Assembly: GCA_965214795.1 (NCBI GenBank)
Contig: OZ243976.1
Coordinates: 3,410,001 to 3,474,000 of the forward strand
Origin: JAJDXW01 sp965214795
GTDB taxonomy: Bacteria > Pseudomonadota > Gammaproteobacteria > HK1
Reading direction: 5' to 3'
DNA: 64,000 nt
Of this stretch, positions 36,086 through 42,733 are shown piece by piece (the stretch's first letter is position 1; each line of letters begins with the position of its first letter). The position numbers were made by a program, and so were the translations under genes. The notes beneath the pieces were generated by a model. That model did not search any database, was not told where the DNA came from, and was given only the letters and a program-made list of their open reading frames with translations.

Positions 36086-36346
36086 TTACCTGCCCCACCA
36101 TTCGGTGTATCCGCCCCTGTCTGTGTCCTTCGACGCCTCGCGCGGCAACCCGGACGGCGGACCAGCGTCCCGCTACACGGCCCTCGATGGAGGTCTTCCA
36201 ACACGTTGTCGGAAGAAATGTATGTTATCGTCCGCTCTTGAAGGGGCAGTGGAACAGCAATTCGTCAGGAAGGCTGGTCCGTTGCGGGGAGGCCGCAGAC
36301 TTGGAGGGTTCTCCATGTCGATGGAACGTAATGGAGCATGACCATC

Positions 36347-37198
36347 ATGGCGATTACGGTCAGTCTCATCAATATGAAGGGTGGAGTTGGCAAAACCACG
36401 ATTGCATCACAACTGGCTCACGCCGCTGATCAAGCGGATTTCAAGGTCTTGGGAGTAGACCTGGATCCACAGTCCAACCTGAGCCAATCCATAATGGGGG
36501 TCAGGAGATACATAGATCATTTGAGTCACAATCGCCCAACGATAGCGCAGATTTTCGAAGACTATATCCCAGCCGGTGGAATACATGGCTCTACCCGCCC
36601 GATTGATCTGGACGAAGTCATCGTCAAGAACGCAGGTTATTGGCGGTCGGCCAGTACTCTCGATCTAATCCCTTCTCGTGTGGAACTGAGCAGGACGCTC
36701 AAGAATCCAACGGGAAAGGAACGGCGCCTCGCCAAAGCCTTGGCGCGGATCAGCAACCGGTACGATCTTGTCCTTATCGACTGTGCGCCGACGGAGTCGA
36801 TCCTTACGGATGCCGCCTACTTCGCAAGCCGATATGTCATCGTCCCGGTGAAGCCGGAATTCATGGCTACGATCGGTCTGCCCTTGCTTGCGCGCTCCAT
36901 GCAGGAGTTCCGAATGGAGAACGACGATCATGAAATAGAAATCGCTGGTCTCGTTTTCAATCATAGCGACTACTCTTCTGGACAAGAGACACAACAGTCG
37001 ATCAAGGAAGTCCGGGAACAGGCAGACAGGTACGGTTGGCACATATTTGAGAACGAGCTGCCACACTCAAGATCCTACCCAAAAGCAGCAAGGGAAAGAG
37101 CGCCTGTATCGCAGACAAGTAATGTTCAGTGGCAGGTGATCACGGGATTCGAAAGCCTCAAGAAAGAAATTTTTGCGCGACTCGGCATCGGAGGATAG
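36347..37198 (+). CDS. ParA/MinD-type ATPase in accessory island
   Basis: A 283-residue deviant-Walker ATPase. The P-loop MKGGVGKTTIASQLAHAAD has the signature lysine; VDLDPQSNLSQ is the A' region and YDLVLIDCAPTES is Walker B. Family members form ATP-dependent dimers that bind DNA or membranes and position cargo. ATG 36347 (MAITVSLINMKGG) is preferred over ATG 36338 because GGAG lies nine bases upstream. There is no ParB or parS-like repeat nearby. GC content is clearly lower than the flanks (33 of 60 bases in 36421-36480), suggesting transfer. It is coupled to the next gene. Confidence 0.85.
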   Translation: MAITVSLINMKGGVGKTTIASQLAHAADQADFKVLGVDLDPQSNLSQSIMGVRRYIDHLSHNRPTIAQIFEDYIPAGGIHGSTRPIDLDEVIVKNAGYWRSASTLDLIPSRVELSRTLKNPTGKERRLAKALARISNRYDLVLIDCAPTESILTDAAYFASRYVIVPVKPEFMATIGLPLLARSMQEFRMENDDHEIEIAGLVFNHSDYSSGQETQQSIKEVREQADRYGWHIFENELPHSRSYPKAARERAPVSQTSNVQWQVITGFESLKKEIFARLGIGG

Positions 37199-37202
37199 TC
37201 AC

Positions 37203-37712
37203 ATGAACCTGGACAAGACCCTTCTTGATCTCAGTCTGCGCCTGCTCATTGTACAGCACGGCAAGGCGCGGGTGAGTGAGGCGCTTTCGGCTATCGAAGA
37301 CGCCGATCTTTCCGGGATTCACGGCGAAATTGAGAGTTGCGGAAACAAGGCCACCCGCACTAAAGCCCAACGCCGTCCCGGAAAGAGCATCGAGGAGACA
37401 ATCCGGGACGCCGGGCCGGCTAGCCCCGAGGCCGAGGGGGTCATCAAGAAACTCGCCCGGGCGTACCAGAGCAGGGAGTTCTTGCCAGAACTTCGAGACG
37501 TCAAGCGTTTCCTGGAATCCCGGTCCACCTTACCAGCAGCCAGACTCCGCTCCCGAGCGGACGCCTTTCCCATGGTCGTCAGGGTGCTCGCTCGATGCGA
37601 ACTTGACGAGTTATATTCACTCGACAGAAGAAGAGAAAATCGAGGGGGAGACCTTGGAGTGATCACCGACCACCTATTGGGTCGTGGAGCGGATTACAGG
37701 AGATCGGTCTGA
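37203..37712 (+). CDS. Unknown partner of the ParA-type ATPase
   Basis: A 169-residue protein I do not recognise. It begins NLDKTLLDLSLRLLIVQHGK, a helical segment, continues with a basic, probably flexible stretch (KATRTKAQRRPGK, about residues 44-60), and ends with a helical region (REFLPELRDVKRFLESRS to ELDELYSL) and DLGVITDHLLG. No CxxC, nuclease or helix-turn-helix motif is evident. ATG 37203 lies four bases after the ParA stop with GGAGG upstream, so the two are translated as one operon. An adaptor or regulator of the ATPase is the natural inference. Confidence 0.6.
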   Translation: MNLDKTLLDLSLRLLIVQHGKARVSEALSAIEDADLSGIHGEIESCGNKATRTKAQRRPGKSIEETIRDAGPASPEAEGVIKKLARAYQSREFLPELRDVKRFLESRSTLPAARLRSRADAFPMVVRVLARCELDELYSLDRRRENRGGDLGVITDHLLGRGADYRRSV

Positions 37713-37892
37713 TTTTCGACCATCAGCTGTTGCAGTCACGTCCGCCCTTCTCATAACCTCGAAATTCGTTATTTTCGATTGCAGGCTTCCTCCGCACCCC
37801 GTCCCCTGCCCCGCCGGCAACCGATGTCCACTTCGCGACAGCGGGTGCTCTCGCGTTCGAACCGACTGGTACGACAGGGCTCCGGGGCGAGG

Positions 37893-38999
37893 TCAGGGTT
37901 TCGGGGCGGAGGCGGGGATCGCAGGGGCGGCAGCGGGAGTGTCCGCGTTCTGGCCGCGGTGGCGGAGCCAGTGGTCCATGAGCACGAGGGCGGTCATCGC
38001 CTCCGCGATGGGGGTGGCCCGGAGCCCGACGCAGGGGTCATGCCGCCCGGTCGTCACCACCTCGACCGGCTCGCCCGACCGGTCGATGCTCCGGCCCGGC
38101 AGGCGAAGGCTCGAGGTCGGCTTCAGAGCGATGCTCGCGACGATGTCCTGCCCGGTCGAGATGCCGCCGAGGATCCCGCCCGCGTTGTTGCCGAGGAAGC
38201 CCTCTGGAGTGATCTCGTCCCGGTGTTCGGTCCCCTTCTGCTCGACCGACGCGAACCCGGCCCCGATCTCGACCCCCTTGACCGCGTTGATCCCCATGAG
38301 CGCCGAGGCGAGGTCGGCGTCCAGCTTGGCGTAGACCGGCTCCCCGAGCCCGCGCGGAACACGAGCCGCGCGCACCGTGACCCGCGCCCCGATGGAGTCT
38401 CCCTCCTTGCGGAGCGCGTCCATGAAGCGCTCGAGCTCCGGCACGAGGTCAGGGTCGGGAGAGAAGAAGGGGTTCCGGTCCACTTCGTCGAGGTCGATGC
38501 GGGCGGGGCGAAGCGGCCCGAGCTGCGCGAGCCACCCCCGGACGGTGCACCCGAAGCGTTCTCGCAGGTACTTCTTCGCGATCGCGCCCGCCGCCACCCG
38601 GACCGCGGTCTCGCGGGCCGAGGCCCGCCCGCCGCCCCGGTAGTCGCGGACGCCGTACTTGGCGAGGTAGGTGTAGTCGGCGTGGGCGGGCCGGAACACG
38701 TCACGGATCTTCGAGTAGTCGCGGCTCCTCGCGTCGACGTTCTCGATGAGAAGCGCGATCGGGGTGCCGGTGGTCACGCCTTCGAACACGCCGGAGAGGA
38801 TCCGGACCTCGTCCGACTCGCGCCGCTGCGTGGTATGACGGCTCCGGCCGGGGCGCCGCCGGTCGAGAGCGGGCTGAATGTCGGACTCGGCGAGGGCGAG
38901 GCCGGGTGGACATCCATCCACCACGCACCCGATGGCCGGGCCGTGGCTCTCCCCGAACGAGGTCACCGTGAAGTGGGTTCCGAAGGTGTTGCCGGCCAC
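37893..38999 (-). CDS. aroC: Chorismate synthase
   Basis: A 368-residue FMN-dependent enzyme making chorismate from EPSP. Family signatures are FGESHGPAIGCVVDG, RPGRSRHTTQRRESDEV, YRGGGRASARETAVRVAAGA and GNNAGGILGGISTGQDI. The start is GTG 38999 (VAGNTFGTHFTVTSFGESHG); no better codon exists. It is downstream of prmB, as in E. coli (prmB-aroC). The middle of the gene shares a near-identical 417-bp tract with the pseudogene 2.46 kb away, so part of it may have been converted. Confidence 0.96.
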   Translation of the reverse strand: MAGNTFGTHFTVTSFGESHGPAIGCVVDGCPPGLALAESDIQPALDRRRPGRSRHTTQRRESDEVRILSGVFEGVTTGTPIALLIENVDARSRDYSKIRDVFRPAHADYTYLAKYGVRDYRGGGRASARETAVRVAAGAIAKKYLRERFGCTVRGWLAQLGPLRPARIDLDEVDRNPFFSPDPDLVPELERFMDALRKEGDSIGARVTVRAARVPRGLGEPVYAKLDADLASALMGINAVKGVEIGAGFASVEQKGTEHRDEITPEGFLGNNAGGILGGISTGQDIVASIALKPTSSLRLPGRSIDRSGEPVEVVTTGRHDPCVGLRATPIAEAMTALVLMDHWLRHRGQNADTPAAAPAIPASAPKP

Positions 39000-39120
39000 G
39001 CGAGTTCCGTTCCGCTCGTCCTGAAAACGTCCCGGAGGACGATTGTACGAGGGGTTGCCTCCATCCCTTGACAGCCCGCCGGCGTGCCGAATCGGAGGTG
39101 TCGGACTACGCTCCGCCAAT

Positions 39121-39219
39121 CCGATCTGCCCCCGATCTGCCCCCGATCTGCCCCCGATCTGCCCCCGATCTGCCCCCGATCTGCCCCCGATCTGCCCCCG
39201 ATCTGCCCCCGATCTGCCC
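39121..39219. repeat. Nine 11-bp tandem repeats upstream of aroC
   Basis: CCGATCTGCCC is repeated nine times without change, 122 bases upstream of the aroC start in the 351-base aroC-prmB gap. The unit is one helical turn long. There are no spacers, so this is not CRISPR. The rest of the gap (39000-39120 and 39220-39350) shows no gene. Confidence 0.95.
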
Positions 39220-39350
39220 GGGACGGTTCGCTCTGCCCGGGACCGGCAGCGCCTTGGCCGGCCGGAACGGGTCGGCCGAAGGCACGACCCGACCGCGCAC
39301 CGGAGGGCCGCAGACTCCACGCGCTCTGCTGATTCGTCAAGTGATGGATA

Positions 39351-40424
39351 TCACTCCCACGGCATGGAACGCATCGAACCGACACCGGGCGCCCGAGCTG
39401 CGGTCTCCCGGTGCGCGACGTTCCGTTCCTCGGGACCGCGGACCTCGCCGGCTCCCCGGGGCGGTGGGCGGCCTCCCGATCCCGGTCGGAAGTCATGCTC
39501 GTGCAGCAGGAAGACGCCCTCGCCCCCCCTTGCCGCATCGAGCCACAGGAAGGGCAGATCGAAGCGCGCCTCGAGCGTGGCGCGCACCGCCCGCGAGGCG
39601 CCGACCTCGACCACCAGGGCGCCCTCCGGGACGAGCCACCGGGACGCCTCCCCGACGATCCGGCCCACCACGTCGAGCCCGTCCGGCCCACCGGCGAGGG
39701 CGAGAGCGGGCTCGGCCCGGAACTCGGGAGGAAGCCCGGCCATCTCCTCGTCCGGGACATAGGGCGGATTGCTCACGATGAGATCGTACCGCGCGCCGGG
39801 CCGGCTGTCCGACTCGCGCGCCGGCTGGCGCCCGAGGCCGTCGAAGAGATCGGATGCGCGGACCCGTACCCGTTCCTCGAGGCCGTGCAGGGCCACGTTG
39901 CGCCGGGCCACCTCGAGCGCGCCCGGCGATGCGTCGACCGCGTCCACCTCCGCCTCGGGGAAGGCATGGGCACACGCCACCGCGATGCATCCGCTGCCGG
40001 TGCCGAGGTCGAGAACGCGCCGCACCCTCCCCGCGTCGATCCAGGGGTGGAAACCTCCCTCGACGAATTCCGCGAGCGGGGACCGCGGCACCAGCACGCG
40101 CCGATCGATCACGAACCGGAGACCGGCGAACCACGCCTCGCCGATGAGATAGGCGGCGGGGATCCGCTCCTCGACCCGCCGCCGCAGAAGCGCGCTGACC
40201 TCCCGGCGTTCGCAGGGAGCCAGACGGGCATGAAAGAGCTCGGCCGGCAGCGGCGGGCGAGCCGACAGATGCAGGGCGTGGAGCACGAGGGCGAGCGCCT
40301 CGTCGATGGCGTTGTCCGCCCCGTGCGCGAAGCAGAGTCCGGCCTCGTTGAACCGGCTCGCCCCGAAGCGCACGAAGTCCGCGACCGTCCGCAAGCCCTT
40401 CCCGTCGAACGGCCGACCCGCCAC
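39351..40424 (-). CDS. prmB: Ribosomal protein uL3 N5-glutamine methyltransferase
   Basis: A 357-residue SAM methyltransferase of the HemK/PrmB group. The SAM motif is DLGTGSGCIAVACAHAFP and the catalytic NPPY is in LIVSNPPYVPDEEM; the N-terminal helical domain (DFVRFGASRFNEAGLCFAHG) and IPAAYLIGEAWFAGL favour PrmB over PrmC, as does aroC downstream. E. coli PrmB is 310 residues; here about 45 extra C-terminal residues rich in Gly, Pro and Arg follow the normal end (FLLHEHDFRPG). The start is GTG 40424. Confidence 0.92.
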   Translation of the reverse strand: MAGRPFDGKGLRTVADFVRFGASRFNEAGLCFAHGADNAIDEALALVLHALHLSARPPLPAELFHARLAPCERREVSALLRRRVEERIPAAYLIGEAWFAGLRFVIDRRVLVPRSPLAEFVEGGFHPWIDAGRVRRVLDLGTGSGCIAVACAHAFPEAEVDAVDASPGALEVARRNVALHGLEERVRVRASDLFDGLGRQPARESDSRPGARYDLIVSNPPYVPDEEMAGLPPEFRAEPALALAGGPDGLDVVGRIVGEASRWLVPEGALVVEVGASRAVRATLEARFDLPFLWLDAARGGEGVFLLHEHDFRPGSGGRPPPRGAGEVRGPEERNVAHRETAARAPGVGSMRSMPWE

Positions 40425-40595
40425 CGTTCAGCCCGCTCCCCGGGCCGCGACGGGGCGGTCCGGCCGGAGCTTCCCGGTGCGGCGCGACGGGACGGGACCG
40501 ATATCCGGAGTGGGCGGCATCAGCACGACCGCGGCGGTATCCGACGCCCCCACGGCATGGGCGGAACGTACTTCGTCTGCCGGGTCCCGGAGGGA

Positions 40596-42653
40596 TCACT
40601 CCCCGGCGGCGGCCGGCGCATCGCCCTTGCTCTCCGATTCGCCGGCGAGGATCTGGAACATGTCGTTCAGCCGGCGCACGAACCCGGCCGGGTCCTCGAG
40701 CTGTCCGCCCTCGCTCAGCAGGGCCTGATCGTGCAGGATCTGCGCCCAGTCGGCGAAGCGTTCGCCTTTCTGCTCGCTCATCCGTCCCACGATCGGGTGA
40801 TCCGGGTTGACCTCCAGGACAGGCTTCGAGCGCTCGACGTCGTGTCCGGCCGCCCGCAGGACGTTCTCGAAGTGGGTGCCGAGCGCGTGCTCGTCGGCGA
40901 CGAGGCAGGCGGGCGAGGTCGTCAGGCGCCGGCTCACCCGCGCGGACCGGATGCGGTCCCCGAGCGCCTCTCCGATCCGCTTGACGAGCGCTTCGCGGCC
41001 CCTCGAGGCGGCCTCCTCACCCGCCTGATCGCGGCCTTCCTTCCCGGCGTCCTTCCCGTCCCCCACGCTCTCTCCGCCCTCTCCGCCCTCTCCGCCCTCC
41101 TCGGCCTCCTCCTCGCCGAGCGAGGCAAGGTCGAGGTCGCCGCGGCTGACCGAGCGCAGCGGCTTGCCGTCGAACTGCGCGAGATGGCCGATCAGCCATT
41201 CGTCGACGGGGTCCGTCATCAGGAGGACCTCCACGCCCCGCTTGCGGAACACCTCGAGGTGCGGACTCGAGCGGGCGGTGGTGAGGCTGTCCGCGGTGAG
41301 GTAGTGGATTGCCTCCTGGCCCTTCTTCATCCGTTCGACGTAGGCCGCGAGCGAAGCCGTCGGCTCGCCCTCCTCGGCCGCGGTGGAGTGGAACCTGAGG
41401 AGGGCCGCGATCGCCTCCCGGTTGGCCGCGTCTTCGATCACCCCTTCCTTGAGCACCTTGCCGAACTCGCCCCAGAACTTCGCGTACTTCTCCGCGTCGC
41501 CGCCCGCGAGCCTGTCGAGCGCCCCGAGGATCCGCTTGACGGTCCCGGACCGGATCGCCTCCACCTGCCGGTTCGACTGGAGGATCTCCCGCGAGACGTT
41601 GAGGGGCAGGTCGCTCGAATCGATGACCCCGCGCACGAAGCGGAGGTAGGCCGGCAGCAGGTCCCCCGCATCCTCCAGGATGAACACCCGCCGCACGTAG
41701 AGCCGGAGCCCCCGGCGCACGTTCCGGTCCCAGAGATCGAAGGGAGCCCGCCCGGGAACGAAGAGAAGCACGGTGTACTCGACGTTGCCCTCGATCCGGG
41801 CGTGAATGGTGTCGAGGGGGGCCTCGAAGTCGTGCGCGACGTGCTTGTAGAACTCCTCGTACTCTTCCTCCGATATCTCCTGCCGGGGTCGGCCCCAGAG
41901 CGCGGTGGCCCGGTTCACCGTCTCCTCTTCGGACGCGCCCGGAGCCTCGGCGGCCGCCTCGCCGTCACCGCCGCCGCCATCGTCGTCACCGGAGCCGGCG
42001 GCCTCCTCCTTCGCCATCCGGATCGGGAAGGAGATGTGGTCGGAGTACTTGCGCACGATCCCGCGCAGGCGGTAGCCGTCGAGAAGGTCCTCCTCCCCTT
42101 CGCGCAGGTGCAGGGTCACCGCCGTGCCGCGCGCCGGCGCCTCCACCGTCTCGACGGTGAACTCGCCTCGCCCATCCGACTCCCATCGAACTCCTTCGCC
42201 CGCCGGCGCGCCGGCCAGGCGGGAGGTGAGCACCACCCGATCGGCCACGATGAAGATGGAGTAGAAGCCGACCCCGAACTGCCCGATGAGTTGCGCGTCG
42301 CGGGCCTCGTCCCCGGTGAGGGACTCCATGAAGCGCCGGGTCCCGGAACGCGCGATGGTCCCGATGTTCTCGACCACCTCGTCCCGCGACATGCCGATGC
42401 CGTTGTCGGCGACGGTCAGGGTGCGTTCCTCGCGGTCGAAGCGGATGGAGATCCGGAGCTCTCCGTCTCCCTCGTAGAGGGAGTCGTCCGCGAGGGCGGC
42501 GAAGCGCAGCCGGTCGGCCGCGTCCGAAGCGTTGGAGATGAGCTCGCGGAGAAAGATCTCCTTGTTGCTGTAGAGGGAACGGACCATGAGGTCGAGGATC
42601 TGGCCGACCTCGGCCTCGTACCGTCGGGTCTCGCGTCGGGATTCACCGCTCAT
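40596..42653 (-). CDS. htpG: Chaperone HtpG (Hsp90)
   Basis: A 685-residue bacterial Hsp90. The ATP pocket motifs are NKEIFLRELISNASDAADRL, DNGIGMSRDEV and GQFGVGFYSIFIVAD. The middle-domain signature LPLNVSREILQ follows. E. coli HtpG is 624 residues; the excess lies in two charged Gly/Glu/Asp linkers, at about residues 228-250 after IRMAKEEAAGSG and about 503-540 after LASLGEEEAEEG. The latter is partly encoded by GTC-type 9-bp repeats (TCTCCGCCC, 41070-41096). ATG 42653 begins MSGESRRETRRYEAEVGQIL, normal for the family. It follows mutS in the same direction. Confidence 0.96.
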   Translation of the reverse strand: MSGESRRETRRYEAEVGQILDLMVRSLYSNKEIFLRELISNASDAADRLRFAALADDSLYEGDGELRISIRFDREERTLTVADNGIGMSRDEVVENIGTIARSGTRRFMESLTGDEARDAQLIGQFGVGFYSIFIVADRVVLTSRLAGAPAGEGVRWESDGRGEFTVETVEAPARGTAVTLHLREGEEDLLDGYRLRGIVRKYSDHISFPIRMAKEEAAGSGDDDGGGGDGEAAAEAPGASEEETVNRATALWGRPRQEISEEEYEEFYKHVAHDFEAPLDTIHARIEGNVEYTVLLFVPGRAPFDLWDRNVRRGLRLYVRRVFILEDAGDLLPAYLRFVRGVIDSSDLPLNVSREILQSNRQVEAIRSGTVKRILGALDRLAGGDAEKYAKFWGEFGKVLKEGVIEDAANREAIAALLRFHSTAAEEGEPTASLAAYVERMKKGQEAIHYLTADSLTTARSSPHLEVFRKRGVEVLLMTDPVDEWLIGHLAQFDGKPLRSVSRGDLDLASLGEEEAEEGGEGGEGGESVGDGKDAGKEGRDQAGEEAASRGREALVKRIGEALGDRIRSARVSRRLTTSPACLVADEHALGTHFENVLRAAGHDVERSKPVLEVNPDHPIVGRMSEQKGERFADWAQILHDQALLSEGGQLEDPAGFVRRLNDMFQILAGESESKGDAPAAAGE

Positions 42654-42733
42654 TTCTCGGTCTCGCTCGTGTCTTCCGGCTCGTGTCTTCCGCCCGGGGG
42701 CTTGGCCCGATGTTGGGGCGCAATCCCGTTCAT

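Noticed and set aside
34921..36204. Long minus-strand frame joining the methylase end with the aroC fragment
   Set aside because: It only carries one broken aroC segment and shadow sequence; described instead as the aroC pseudogene.
36206..36229. Promoter candidates before the ParA gene (TTGTCG, TATGTT)
   Set aside because: The spacing between the hexamers is about nine bases, too short for a sigma-70 promoter.
37840..37885. tRNA-like TTCGAA segment
   Set aside because: No acceptor stem, anticodon arm or CCA can be folded; no tRNA gene was found anywhere in the window.
39068..39100. TTGACA-like -35 box on the plus strand
   Set aside because: No -10 box at the right distance and no plus-strand gene downstream.
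39121..39219. Possible CRISPR array
   Set aside because: The repeats are contiguous 11-mers with no spacers and no cas genes nearby.
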